In this document: positions 26,944 to 34,372 of the stretch, in pieces
Numbering within the stretch: the stretch's first letter is position 1
How the letters are laid out: every line of letters begins with the position of its first letter
From: Sphaerisporangium dianthi
GTDB taxonomy: Bacteria; Actinomycetota; Actinomycetes; Streptosporangiales; Streptosporangiaceae
Direction of reading: 5' to 3'
NCBI RefSeq assembly: GCF_042654065.1
Contig: NZ_JBHSFP010000034.1
Coordinates: 1-64,000, forward strand
Length of the DNA: 64,000 nucleotides
Notes under the pieces: model-generated
What the model was told of the DNA's origin: nothing
Seen by the model: the letters and a program-made list of their open reading frames with translations, nothing else
Databases searched by the model: none
Program-made: the position numbers and the translations under genes

Positions 26944-27093
26944 ATGGCCACCGAGAACTACAGCTTGAGACTCGACCCCGAACGTCGGGACAAGCTCCAG
27001 AAGATCGCCAAACGGCAAGATCGGGACATGGCCTACATCATCCGTAAGGCCATCGACGAGTACATCGAACAGCACGAGCACGACGCCGAGTGA
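26944..27093 (+). CDS. Ribbon-helix-helix (CopG/Arc-type) repressor
   Basis: The 49-residue protein has the complete RHH fold: a short beta strand (NYSLRLD), helix A (ERRDKLQKIAKRQ) and helix B (DMAYIIRKAIDEYIEQ). Such dimers bind short inverted repeats; the palindrome at 26811 is the obvious candidate. It lies between xis and int and may control them. Confidence 0.8.
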   Translation: MATENYSLRLDPERRDKLQKIAKRQDRDMAYIIRKAIDEYIEQHEHDAE

Positions 27094-27188
27094 CGACAAG
27101 GCCCTGATCACCACGAGTCCGGTGGTACGCCTCGACAGCGGATCAGGGCACGCAAGATCAGCCCCATACCCAGAAGGGAGGTAATCAC

Positions 27189-28325
27189 ATGAAGATCATC
27201 ATCGGGAAGTACGAAGCCTCCATCTACCCGGAAGGAGATGGGTTCACCGGAGCCATCAGTCTGGGCTTCGACGCCAAGGGCAAACGCCTGCGGGTCAAGC
27301 GCAAGGGCAAGACCAAGGCCCAGGTCAGGGACAAGCTGCGCGAAGCTGTCGCGGACCTGGAAGCGGGCATCAAGACGGAGTCCAAGTACTCCGTAGAGGA
27401 CGCGGTCAACGACTTCCTAGAGAAGGGACTCAAAGGAAAGGCGAAGAGCACCATCGACAACTACCGGTCGCTGGCGAGCAAGCACCTGATCCCCCAGGTC
27501 GGGGGCATCAAGCTCAAGGAATTGACGGCGGACCACTTGGACGAGTGGATGGACGAACGCGCAGAGGAACTGTCCACGCGCTCACTGCGCCTGATCCATC
27601 AGATTCTTGAGCGGGCGATCCGGCAGGCTCAGGCCCGCGACAGGGTCAGACGGAACGTGGCGAGTCTGATCATCATCCCCGAAGGGCAGGAGGGACACCC
27701 CTCGCGCGCCATGACCTTGGAGCAGGCGGTCACGCTACTTGAAGCCGTGGAGACCACCAAGGACTTCCGTCTCTCGGCGTACGTGGTGGTGTCTCTGCTG
27801 GCCGGCATCCGGACGGAAGAGGCACGAGCGCTCACCTGGGCGGACGTCGATCTCAAGGCGGGTACGGTCGCGGTCTACCGCTCCGTACGCGCCAAGGGCG
27901 ATACCAAGACGAAGAAGTCCAGGCGAGTGCTGAAGCTGCCCAGAAGGGCTGTCCAGGCTCTCAAGGCCCACCACAAGTACCAGGCAGCCGAACGGCTCAA
28001 GGCCGGAGAGGAGTGGCAGGATCACGATCTCGTCTTCTGCCGGGAAGACGGGACGGCTCTCGACAGGTGGCATGTCCGCCGCGAGTTCCAGAAGATCACG
28101 AAGCTTGCCGGACTCGGCGAGGAGTGGAGTCCGCGCGAACTCCGCCACAGCTTCGTGTCGATTCTCAGTGCGCACGATGTCCCCGTGGAGGACATCAGTG
28201 ATCTCGTGGGCCACGTCAGCACGCACGTGACGGAGACGGTCTACCGCCACGAGATCAGGCCGGCGCTCACCAAGGGTGCGCAGGCCATGGACAAGATCCT
28301 CAAGAAGAAGAGCCGGTCCGCCTGA
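27189..28325 (+). CDS. int: Tyrosine recombinase (integrase) of element A
   Basis: The 378-residue protein has an arm-type N-terminus, a SAM-like core-binding domain (about 70-160) and a catalytic domain with Arg208 (AGIRTEEA), Arg319 (ELRHSF), His342 (VGH) and Tyr352 (TVYRHE). AAGGGAGG precedes the ATG. The stop lies 81 bp before att copy 2, matching the int-att order at the other two att copies. It should integrate at tRNA-Pro and is clearly closer to the decayed relic at 17100 than to the integrase of element B. Confidence 0.95.
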   Translation: MKIIIGKYEASIYPEGDGFTGAISLGFDAKGKRLRVKRKGKTKAQVRDKLREAVADLEAGIKTESKYSVEDAVNDFLEKGLKGKAKSTIDNYRSLASKHLIPQVGGIKLKELTADHLDEWMDERAEELSTRSLRLIHQILERAIRQAQARDRVRRNVASLIIIPEGQEGHPSRAMTLEQAVTLLEAVETTKDFRLSAYVVVSLLAGIRTEEARALTWADVDLKAGTVAVYRSVRAKGDTKTKKSRRVLKLPRRAVQALKAHHKYQAAERLKAGEEWQDHDLVFCREDGTALDRWHVRREFQKITKLAGLGEEWSPRELRHSFVSILSAHDVPVEDISDLVGHVSTHVTETVYRHEIRPALTKGAQAMDKILKKKSRSA

Positions 28326-28363
28326 CCGATTGGCTCCCCGTTTGGCTCCCGAAGATCGGAAAA

Positions 28364-28390
28364 GGGGCTCCGGAGGAACTCCGAAACCCC
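28364..28390 (-). terminator. Hairpin between integrase A and att copy 2
   Basis: An outer GGGG-CCCC stem and an inner CGGAG-CTCCG stem pair. Four A residues on the left make a T-tract on the minus strand, so it could stop leftward transcription from a tRNA-Pro gene when the element is adjacent to it. Confidence 0.6.
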
Positions 28391-28405
28391 TACGACCAGC
28401 TAGAA

Positions 28406-28451
28406 CTGGTCGGGACGACAGGATTTGAACCTGCGACCCCTTGACCCCCAG
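28406..28451 (+). repeat. att copy 2 (boundary between elements A and B)
   Basis: These 46 bp are identical to 17388-17433 and to the tRNA-Pro 3' part at 45920-45965. As at copy 1, identity stops in the anticodon-loop CAG. GGGGGTC (28474-28480) lies inverted to the GACCCCC at 28443. Confidence 0.92.
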
Positions 28452-28498
28452 TGGAATGAACGGTCTCCGCGTAGGGGGTCCGGCTCCGTAACGCCTGC

Positions 28499-28792
28499 TC
28501 AGGGTCCCTCTTGCTCGTTTTGTTCCGTCTCGGTCCGCTCAGTCTGTGAGATCGGCGTGAGACGGTCGCCATCCTTCAGCCGTCCAGTCTCACGCGCCCA
28601 ATCCAAGATGTCGGCGAGCCACCACCAGTCGCGACCGGAGATCTTCCCGGCCGGCTCTGGAAACTTCGTCACCGTGACCCACTCCTTCGCCGAACGCCGG
28701 CGCCACGTCACAACGGTGTTCTCGGACACCCCGAGCTGCTCGGCGATGCCATCAATACCGACAGGGGTCCATGGGTGCGTAGGGCGCGTCAT
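28499..28792 (-). CDS. Helix-turn-helix DNA-binding protein
   Basis: The 97-residue protein has an N-terminal helix-turn-helix (DGIAEQLGVSENTVVTWRRRS) followed by a short wing (FPEPAGKISGRDWWWLADILDWA) and an acidic tail. It resembles phage and element helix-turn-helix proteins of the MerR/HTH_17 type. It is divergent from the small-gene operon at 28985 and sits at the left end of element B, so it may regulate that operon. Confidence 0.75.
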   Translation of the reverse strand: MTRPTHPWTPVGIDGIAEQLGVSENTVVTWRRRSAKEWVTVTKFPEPAGKISGRDWWWLADILDWARETGRLKDGDRLTPISQTERTETEQNEQEGP

Positions 28793-28865
28793 GGCGGCCA
28801 GTGTAGATGCTGGATACGCGAATGTCTGTAACCGACGACTGTAGAAAATAGGCGGATGTCCATGG

Positions 28866-28894
28866 TTGACGGGTGAACGCCTGAGGCATACAGT
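28866..28894 (+). promoter_or_regulatory. Sigma70-type promoter of small-gene operon
   Basis: TTGACG at 28866-28871 and TACAGT at 28889-28894 are separated by 17 bp, a good vegetative promoter, directed towards the gene at 28985. Confidence 0.65.
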
Positions 28895-28913
28895 CGGGAC
28901 GTACCAAGCAAGC

Positions 28914-28948
28914 GGGCCCGCCAGGTGCTGGTAACACCGGACGGGCCC
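28914..28948 (+). promoter_or_regulatory. Leader hairpin in small-gene operon
   Basis: GGGCCCG and CGGGCCC form a 7-bp stem with a 21-nt loop, downstream of the promoter at 28866 and 36 bp before the first start codon. A very similar structure lies at 34373. It could be an attenuator, an operator or an mRNA-stabilising leader. Confidence 0.4.
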
Positions 28949-28984
28949 TTGATCACCGTCCTGCTAGTACCAGGAGGCGACCCA

Positions 28985-29281
28985 ATGGGTCATCTTTCCA
29001 TGCCCGCGCCCAGTGCGAGCGCTCGCACCTGCAAGCCGTGGTGTGTTCACCACGACGCCGAGATCGGCCTGTGCTTCGGCGAGGACATCGCCGTCCCTGG
29101 CGACACCTACGCCGAGCCGTTGAGCGTCGGGCTCAGCTACGAGCCGGGCGTCGGAACGGTCATCGCCATCGCCGACACCTACCTGCCGCTGGCCGAGGCC
29201 AAGGGGTTCGCCCTGGCCCTGTTCCGGCAGATCGAGAAGGCGCAGGCCACCGAGCCGCGCCCCCTGGCGGTGATCGCGTGA
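28985..29281 (+). CDS. Small Trp-Cys-His-motif protein (DUF6907-like), paralogue 1
   Basis: The ATG at 28985 with AGGAGG upstream gives 98 residues. It contains CKPWCVHHDAEIGLC (about 17-31), the Cys-x-Pro-Trp-Cys followed by His pattern shared with the proteins at 29562, 29897 and 30262. The C-terminal half (PLSVGLSYEPG, ADTYLPLAEAKGFALALFRQI) resembles DUF6907 proteins common in actinomycete elements and near regulatory genes. The cysteines and histidines could bind a metal. It overlaps the next gene in GTGA. Confidence 0.65.
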   Translation: MGHLSMPAPSASARTCKPWCVHHDAEIGLCFGEDIAVPGDTYAEPLSVGLSYEPGVGTVIAIADTYLPLAEAKGFALALFRQIEKAQATEPRPLAVIA

Positions 29282-29565
29282 GCACCATCGAGCACGTGTT
29301 CGAGATCGGCCTGCGCGCCGGGTCGTCCGTCACCATCGAGCTTGCGCAGCTGCACGGCTGGGACTCGGCCGAGGCCGGGGTGACCCGGGATGTCAACGCC
29401 TCGCTCACCGTGGCCGAGCAGGAGATCCTCTTCGACGCGGTTCAGCGGATCGTCGCGCTGCGGCTTCCCCCGAACGACCTCTCTTCGCTGCCCGGTCTGG
29501 TGCATGCCGCCGCCGAGCAGTGCCGCACCCCCGAGTGCCAGGTGTGCCGCGGAGGTGCCTCGTGA
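29278..29565 (+). CDS. Hypothetical protein of small-gene operon
   Basis: The GTG at 29278 overlaps the preceding stop; the 95-residue product ends in AEQCRTPECQVCRGG with three clustered cysteines. Its N-terminal half alternates strands and helices. It overlaps the next gene by 4 bp. No family is recognised. Confidence 0.6.
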   Translation: MSTIEHVFEIGLRAGSSVTIELAQLHGWDSAEAGVTRDVNASLTVAEQEILFDAVQRIVALRLPPNDLSSLPGLVHAAAEQCRTPECQVCRGGAS

Positions 29566-29900
29566 CCCTCACCGAGATCCGCTACCAGCGGCCCACGCTC
29601 GCCCAGATCGAGCGGGAGCGAGAGCGGTACATCGAGGCCGCCCGCTCTGCCGCCGGCGGGCCGGGGTGCGCGCCCTGGTGCGCGCACCACATCCCCTACG
29701 AGGACATGCCGGACTCGTGCTACTCCGACCCTCGTGGCGTCTACGCCGAGGGCCCCTACCTGGTCGACGAGCACAACGAGGTGGGGCGCCGCGTGTGGTG
29801 GCAGGGGATGGAGAACGCCACGCCCGAGCAGGCCGAGGCCTTCGCCCGGCAGATCCTGACCCTGGTCGAGCTGGCCCGCACGGACGGGGGCGCGGCATGA
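29562..29900 (+). CDS. Small Trp-Cys-His-motif protein, paralogue 2
   Basis: The GTG at 29562 overlaps the previous stop and gives 112 residues. A helical N-terminus (TLAQIERERERYIEAA) precedes CAPWCAHH (about 34-41), then SCYSDPRGVYAEG and a C-terminal helix (EQAEAFARQILTLVELA). The motif and the ending match the paralogue at 28985. Confidence 0.65.
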   Translation: MTLTEIRYQRPTLAQIERERERYIEAARSAAGGPGCAPWCAHHIPYEDMPDSCYSDPRGVYAEGPYLVDEHNEVGRRVWWQGMENATPEQAEAFARQILTLVELARTDGGAA

Positions 29901-30265
29901 GCGAGCAGAGCTGCCCCCCCTGGTGCACCTTCGCCGGGCGTGAGCACCCCGGCGGGTACGAGCATCACTCCGCGTTCGGGGCCCTGCTGTCCGACGAGCA
30001 CGGCCGGGAGGTGTACGTGGGTGTCCAGCAGGTCAAGGCGCCGGCGGGCGGCGAGACCGGGTTCTTCCCGGCGCGGTGGCTGCCCCCGGCGGTGATCGTG
30101 CACACCTTCGAGGGAGACGACCCGACCGCGTGCGCCGACCTCACGCCGGCTGCGGCGCTCACCCTCGGCCAGGCAATTCTCGTCGAGAACGCTGACTCGC
30201 AGTTCGGCCGGGCGCTGGTCGAGATGGCGGGGCTGCTCGCCCCGGCGAAGGTGGTGGCGCAGTGA
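29897..30265 (+). CDS. Small Trp-Cys-His-motif protein, paralogue 3
   Basis: The 122-residue product begins with CPPWCTFAGREHPGGYEHH (about 6-24) and continues with strands (EVYVGVQQV) and a C-terminal helix after LTPAAALTLGQAI. The start codon overlaps the preceding stop. It is the same motif class as its neighbours and of unknown function. Confidence 0.65.
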   Translation: MSEQSCPPWCTFAGREHPGGYEHHSAFGALLSDEHGREVYVGVQQVKAPAGGETGFFPARWLPPAVIVHTFEGDDPTACADLTPAAALTLGQAILVENADSQFGRALVEMAGLLAPAKVVAQ

Positions 30266-30582
30266 GCTACCCGCCTTCCCCCTGCCCGTCCTGGTGCAAG
30301 CAGCGGCACGCCGAGCCCGACATGGCGCACGCCCGCGACCTCGGCACGGCCGGCCCCGGCCTGGACTTCGTGCTCGCCGCCTCCCTGATCGGGGACGCCG
30401 AGCGGGACTTCCTGCGGCTGTACGTCCACGACGAGACCGGAGACCGGTTCTACGACCTCGCCGACGACATCGCCGAGCATCTGGGCCGGGCGCTGCGCGA
30501 GTTCCCGGTGAAGGACCTGCGGCACCTGGGCGGCATGCTCGCCCATGGTGGCCGCCTGCTCAGAGAGGAGGAGGGCCGATGA
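30262..30582 (+). CDS. Small Trp-Cys-His-motif protein, paralogue 4
   Basis: The 106-residue product carries CPSWCKQRHAEPDMAH (about 8-23), then LDFVLAASLIGDAERDFLRLYVHDET and a helical C-terminus. The GTG start overlaps the preceding stop by 4 bp. It is the fourth member of the tandem series. Confidence 0.65.
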   Translation: MSYPPSPCPSWCKQRHAEPDMAHARDLGTAGPGLDFVLAASLIGDAERDFLRLYVHDETGDRFYDLADDIAEHLGRALREFPVKDLRHLGGMLAHGGRLLREEEGR

Positions 30583-31001
30583 GCGACGACACGCCCAGCG
30601 TCGCCGGGCTGCCCCTGGAGCCGTCCGGCCCGCCGGAGTGGTACGTCCTGCCGCCCGGCTTCGCCTACGTCGATGACTTCGCCTTCCCCGACGCCGGCAC
30701 GGTGGGCGTGAGCCTGCTGCGCGGCCTGGCCACGGGCCGACTCTTCGTGGAGATCCAGCACGGCGAGCGCGGGGAGCACTTCCTGCGCATCCCCCTCGAC
30801 CTCGAGCCTACGCTGCGCTCGTTCGGTGAGATCGCCGCGGCGGGACAGCCGGACGGGCACCTGCGGCCGCGTACCTCGAGCCCGCGGGAGATGGCCGAGG
30901 GCGCGGCCGCGCGGCGGTTGCTGCCCTCCTGGACCGATACCCCCGAGGAGATGCGCGCATGGGCGGCGGCCCGCGGCGTGGAACTGGAGGCCGGCCGGTG
31001 A
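30579..31001 (+). CDS. Hypothetical protein of small-gene operon
   Basis: The 140-residue product has no cysteine motif. Its middle (PDAGTVGVSLLRGLATGRLFVEIQH) is beta-rich, and the C-terminus contains PSWTDTPEEMRAWAAARGVELE. The ATG overlaps the preceding stop and its own stop overlaps the next GTG start. Function unknown. Confidence 0.6.
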   Translation: MSDDTPSVAGLPLEPSGPPEWYVLPPGFAYVDDFAFPDAGTVGVSLLRGLATGRLFVEIQHGERGEHFLRIPLDLEPTLRSFGEIAAAGQPDGHLRPRTSSPREMAEGAAARRLLPSWTDTPEEMRAWAAARGVELEAGR

Positions 31002-31786
31002 CGCGTCGTTGGCCGCTGCTGCTGCTCGCTCTCCCGGCCGGGGTCGCCACTTGGTCGGGATGGGTCGGGCTCGGCGAGCTCACCGGGTTCGGCCCGGTCA
31101 AGCCGCTGCCGGGCATCGCCGACCTGACGATCAACACGGCGGTCACGCTGCCGATCGGGGTCGAGGCGTACGCGGCCTACGCCCTGCACGCGTGGCTGTC
31201 GGACGGCGAGGTGTCGCCAGCGACGCGGGCGTTCGCCAAGTGGTCGGCGCTGGGGTCGCTGCTGCTGGGCATGCTCGGCCAGGTCGGCTACCACCTGCTG
31301 GCGACCTCTGGGCAGTCCTCGGCGCCCTGGCAGGTGACCACCGTCGTGTCATGCCTGCCGGTGCTGGTGCTCGGCATGGGGGCGGCGCTAGGGCATATGC
31401 TCGCCCGCGACGGGCGGGGCGTACCTGACGCCGAGGCCGCCGTACCCGAGCCCGTACCTGTCGTACCTGACGACGTACCGGATGTACCTGAGCGGGTGCC
31501 GCTGCTGGCCGGCCTGCCGGTGCTCGGCCCCGTCGAGGGCTTCCCCCGCCCGGTGCTGGCCGCGGGCGATGCGCCGCGGCGGACCGTGGTCAGCGAGCGC
31601 GTACCCGGGCCGCGCGACGTACCTGAGGACGTACCCGAGATGTACCTCAAGGCCGTCGAGCACTTCGCCGACGACCTCGACCAGGGGCGCATCCCGCCGT
31701 ACCGGCGGATCAAGGATGAACTGCACATCGGCCAGGACAAAGCGCAGGAGGTACGGGCGTACCTGGCCGCGCGTACCCGTACCTGA
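30998..31786 (+). CDS. Four-helix membrane protein with winged-helix tail (DUF2637-like)
   Basis: The 262-residue protein has four predicted membrane helices (about 5-25, 48-66, 80-100, 112-135), then a Pro/Val/acidic linker with repeated Val-Pro-Asp/Glu (about 140-215) and a C-terminal DNA-binding-like segment (PPYRRIKDELHIGQDKAQEVRAYL). Membrane proteins of the DUF2637 type lie just before traB in many actinomycete elements; I assign this by layout and position. Its linker is encoded by DNA rich in the octamer GTACCYGA, which includes rare Val GTA and Pro CCT codons. Confidence 0.65.
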   Translation: MTRRWPLLLLALPAGVATWSGWVGLGELTGFGPVKPLPGIADLTINTAVTLPIGVEAYAAYALHAWLSDGEVSPATRAFAKWSALGSLLLGMLGQVGYHLLATSGQSSAPWQVTTVVSCLPVLVLGMGAALGHMLARDGRGVPDAEAAVPEPVPVVPDDVPDVPERVPLLAGLPVLGPVEGFPRPVLAAGDAPRRTVVSERVPGPRDVPEDVPEMYLKAVEHFADDLDQGRIPPYRRIKDELHIGQDKAQEVRAYLAARTRT

Positions 31787-32048
31787 GATGTACCCGCCCC
31801 CGGGCTACCTGCCAAGACACCCCGGGGGCGGTCTCCCTACGAAAGGAGAGATCCCAGCATGACGCAGATCGCCGAGGGACACGAGGGCACCCTGTTGCCC
31901 TTTCCCGAGCGCGTACCCGAGCTGCCCGGGTACGTACCTGACCCGGTTCCCGAGGGGGAGGGATTCCGGGTACGCCTGGCCCGGTTCGCCCAAGGGGTCA
32001 AGCACCGCCGGCACCTGCTCAAGTACGCCGTCAAGGCCACGTACCTGA
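31421..32048 (+). repeat. Ten direct GTACCYGA octamers, partly at 21-bp spacing
   Basis: GTACCTGA or GTACCCGA occurs on the plus strand at 31421, 31442, 31463, 31484, 31619, 31631, 31779, 31913, 31934 and 32041. The first four are exactly 21 bp apart and so are 31913 and 31934. One-mismatch copies are at 31454 and 31475. The octamer falls in all three reading frames (Val-Pro-Asp, Tyr-Leu-Thr, and across the stop codon of the membrane-protein gene), so selection probably acts on the DNA. Confidence 0.75.
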
Positions 32049-33736
32049 CGGTGAGCGCGCCCGTCGTGGGGACCGCGCGCCTGGCGGGTACGGGGTGGCG
32101 GTGGATCCGCGCCGACGACTACGGCTCGGCCCGCGGCGACTCGCCCGCGTTCGTCGAGGCGGTGCGTACCCGGCGGCGCAGGCAGGCGTGGATGATCGCC
32201 GGGCCGTACCTGGGCGTCACCGCCGGGGCGTGGCTGCTGTGGGACGGCGCGGCGCCGGTGCTGTCGCTGAGCCTGGTGCTGGGCACCGGTACGGCGGTAG
32301 AGGTCAAGCGCCGGCTTGCCGACCGTACGACGCCGCTGCGGTTCCCGGGCCTGGGCAAGAAGACGCCGGCGGACAACGCGGTGGTGCGCGCGGCCATCTC
32401 GGCCAAGCTGGCGACCGGCAGCGTCGAGGAGATGCGCCTTGCCTCGCCGGTCATCACCGAGGCGAGCGGCTGGTCGACGGTGCTGCAGTTGCCGCCGGGG
32501 CAGCGGGCCCGCAAGGCGATCGGCAAGGAGGCCGACTTCGCCTCGGCGCTGGGCGTCGGCGAGACGCAGGTGGTGTTCGACCTGCTGCCTGAGCACGCCG
32601 GCCGCCTGGCGGTGTACGTGGCCAAGGCCGACCCGTTCCTGAAGATCTACCCCTCGCCGCTGATCGGCCGTACCGACCCGATGGACTTTTGGGCGGGCAT
32701 CCCCGCCGGGGTCAACGGCCGCGGCAAGCCGGAGACGCTGCGGCTGGTCGACGCCTCGCTACTGGTCGCCGGGGAGCCGCGGGCCGGCAAGTCCGCCGCG
32801 GTGAACGGCATCATCGGTTGCGCCGCCCTGGCCGTCACCCCGCGCATCCACCTGTGGGACGGCAAGGGCGCCGGCGACCACCGGCCGTGGCGGAAGATCG
32901 CCCACACCGCCGAGAAGCGCAACGCTTCCGGCCTGCTCGCCCACCTCAAGCGGATGCAGGCACAGATGGAACGCGTGTTCGACATGCTCGACGAGGCGGG
33001 CGGCTCGGCCAAGCTCACCCCGGCGTTGTGCCGTCAGCTCGGCGTGGACATCGAGCTCACCGTGGTCGACGAGACTCGCTACTACGTCACCAGCCCGCAG
33101 GGCGAGGAGATCGTGGACGCCATGGTCGACATCGCCTCCCGCGGGCCGGCGGCCGGGGTGCTGCTGGTGCTGGCCTCGCAGCGGATGACCACCGACGCGA
33201 TCCCTGGACCGCTCAAGGGCGTGTGCTCGCTGCGCTGGGCGATGCGCTGCCCGGACTCCACCGCCTCCAACGCGGTCCTCGGCCAGGGCGCGGTCGGGCG
33301 CGGATTCGACGCCTCGGAGATCCCCCGGCGCACCCACCGCGGCGTGGGCATCCTGGACGCCGACGGCTCCGAGCCGGTCAAGCTGCGCTCCTACTTCCTC
33401 GACGACTCCGGGCCCGACCTGACCGACATCGCCGAGGCGGCCTACGTGCTGCGCCAGGCGGCCGGCACGCTCCCCGCGGGACCGGCACCGGTCGACCAGG
33501 TCGACGACGCCCCGGTGCGCGATGTGCTCGCCGCGATGGGCGAGGCCGAGCGAATGCACACCGCCGAGCTCGTCGCCCGCCTCGCCGAACGCCAGCCGTC
33601 GATGGGGTGGGACGCCTCCAAGCTCGCCGCGGTGCTGCGGCCGTACGGGGTCACTCCGGGCGACTTGAAGGTGGGCGGGATCAACAAGAACGGCTACAGG
33701 CGGGAGGATCTGCTGGCCGCTCTGGGCGGCTTCTGA
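31859..33736 (+). CDS. traB: FtsK/SpoIIIE-type conjugal DNA translocase of element B
   Basis: The 625-residue protein has two hydrophobic segments near 105-145, a RecA-like motor with Walker A GEPRAGKS (305-312) and Walker B IELTVVDE (398-405), LASQRMTTDAIP, and a C-terminal winged-helix region (about 555-625: MHTAELVARLAERQPSMGWDASKLAAVLRPYGV). AAGGAGAG precedes the ATG. It is quite different in sequence from the translocase of element A. It is flanked by the octamer array on its 5' side and the GGTCTACC array on its 3' side, either of which could be its recognition locus. Confidence 0.92.
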   Translation: MTQIAEGHEGTLLPFPERVPELPGYVPDPVPEGEGFRVRLARFAQGVKHRRHLLKYAVKATYLTVSAPVVGTARLAGTGWRWIRADDYGSARGDSPAFVEAVRTRRRRQAWMIAGPYLGVTAGAWLLWDGAAPVLSLSLVLGTGTAVEVKRRLADRTTPLRFPGLGKKTPADNAVVRAAISAKLATGSVEEMRLASPVITEASGWSTVLQLPPGQRARKAIGKEADFASALGVGETQVVFDLLPEHAGRLAVYVAKADPFLKIYPSPLIGRTDPMDFWAGIPAGVNGRGKPETLRLVDASLLVAGEPRAGKSAAVNGIIGCAALAVTPRIHLWDGKGAGDHRPWRKIAHTAEKRNASGLLAHLKRMQAQMERVFDMLDEAGGSAKLTPALCRQLGVDIELTVVDETRYYVTSPQGEEIVDAMVDIASRGPAAGVLLVLASQRMTTDAIPGPLKGVCSLRWAMRCPDSTASNAVLGQGAVGRGFDASEIPRRTHRGVGILDADGSEPVKLRSYFLDDSGPDLTDIAEAAYVLRQAAGTLPAGPAPVDQVDDAPVRDVLAAMGEAERMHTAELVARLAERQPSMGWDASKLAAVLRPYGVTPGDLKVGGINKNGYRREDLLAALGGF

Positions 33737-33737
33737 G

Positions 33738-33831
33738 GGTCTACCGGCGAGGTCTACCCGGGGTCTACCGGCCGCGAGGGGTCTACCCGGGGTAGACCCG
33801 CCCTGACGTGCGCGGTAGACCCCGGTAGACC
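33738..33831. repeat. GGTCTACC array directly behind traB (candidate clt)
   Basis: GGTCTACC occurs in direct orientation at 33738, 33751, 33762 and 33780 and as its reverse complement GGTAGACC at 33791, 33814 and 33824: seven copies in 94 bp, four rightward then three leftward, with several spacings of 10-11 or 13 bp. It starts two bases after the traB stop codon. Streptomyces TraB proteins recognise 8-bp repeats (TRS) in the clt transfer locus, which makes this a strong candidate. Confidence 0.75.
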
Positions 33832-33866
33832 TCTGAACGAACACCCCGCCGCACACCCTTCACGAG

Positions 33867-33922
33867 GGGGTACACGCTGGTGCGTACCCTTCGCCCAGGG
33901 GTACGCAGTGAGCCCGTACCCC
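33867..33922. repeat. Alternating GGGGTAC / GTACCC motifs
   Basis: GGGGTAC is at 33867 and 33898, with GTACCC at 33884 and GTACCCC at 33916, giving two inverted pairs in 56 bp. They follow the GGTCTACC array and precede the GntR gene; they may be part of the transfer locus or operators. Confidence 0.5.
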
Positions 33923-34024
33923 GCGCCCTCGCCGAGGTCGTCCGCGGCCATGGACACCCTTTTCCGGTGGTCGCCGAAAAAGGTCGTTCGTCCCATTTCC
34001 CGGATCCGGGAAGACGTAGCAGCC

Positions 34025-34273
34025 CTACCCCTCGGCGGGCGGGGTGGCCTTCACGAACAGACCGCGGCCCGGCGCCGTCTCCAGCAGCCCCTCGCCCTTG
34101 AGCACGTCGAGCGCCTTTTTGATCGTGTTCCGCGAGATGTCGAACTCGGCCTCGAGCTCGTGGTGCGACGGGATCCGCCGGCCGACCGGGATGTCACCAG
34201 AGGCGATGCGCTCGCGCAGAATGTCGGCGAGCTGCTGGTAGGGCGCCCTCAGCCCGTCGCGATCAATGGTCAC
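34025..34273 (-). CDS. GntR-family regulator (KorSA-like, single domain)
   Basis: The GTG at 34273 gives 82 residues, only the GntR winged helix: YQQLADILRERIASGDIPVGRRIPSHHELEAEFDISRNTIKKALDVLKGEGLLETAPGRG, quoted here as its recognisable parts, without any ligand domain. KorSA-type GntR repressors control pra, traSA and their own genes in AICEs such as pSAM2. It is divergent from the genes at 34431, and inverted and direct repeats suited to operator use lie at 34288-34339. Confidence 0.88.
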   Translation of the reverse strand: MTIDRDGLRAPYQQLADILRERIASGDIPVGRRIPSHHELEAEFDISRNTIKKALDVLKGEGLLETAPGRGLFVKATPPAEG

Positions 34274-34287
34274 AGCGGGACGTTAGG

Positions 34288-34339
34288 TGGCCTGAGCAGG
34301 CCAAAGATAGTCAGGCCCAACCCTGGCCAGCCCTGGCCA
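34288..34339. promoter_or_regulatory. Operator candidates for the GntR regulator
   Basis: TGGCCT-gagc-AGGCCA is an inverted repeat at 34288-34303, and CCTGGCCA is repeated at 34322 and 34332, 10 bp apart. Both lie in the divergent promoter region next to the GntR gene. Confidence 0.5.
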
Positions 34340-34372
34340 ACCAGACGTACGGTGGTTACCCCCTGAAAGCAC

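Noticed and set aside
17388..28451. Extra tRNA genes at att copies 1 and 2
   Set aside because: Only the 3' part from anticodon loop to CCA is present; the 5' half with D-arm and acceptor strand is missing, so these are att sites.
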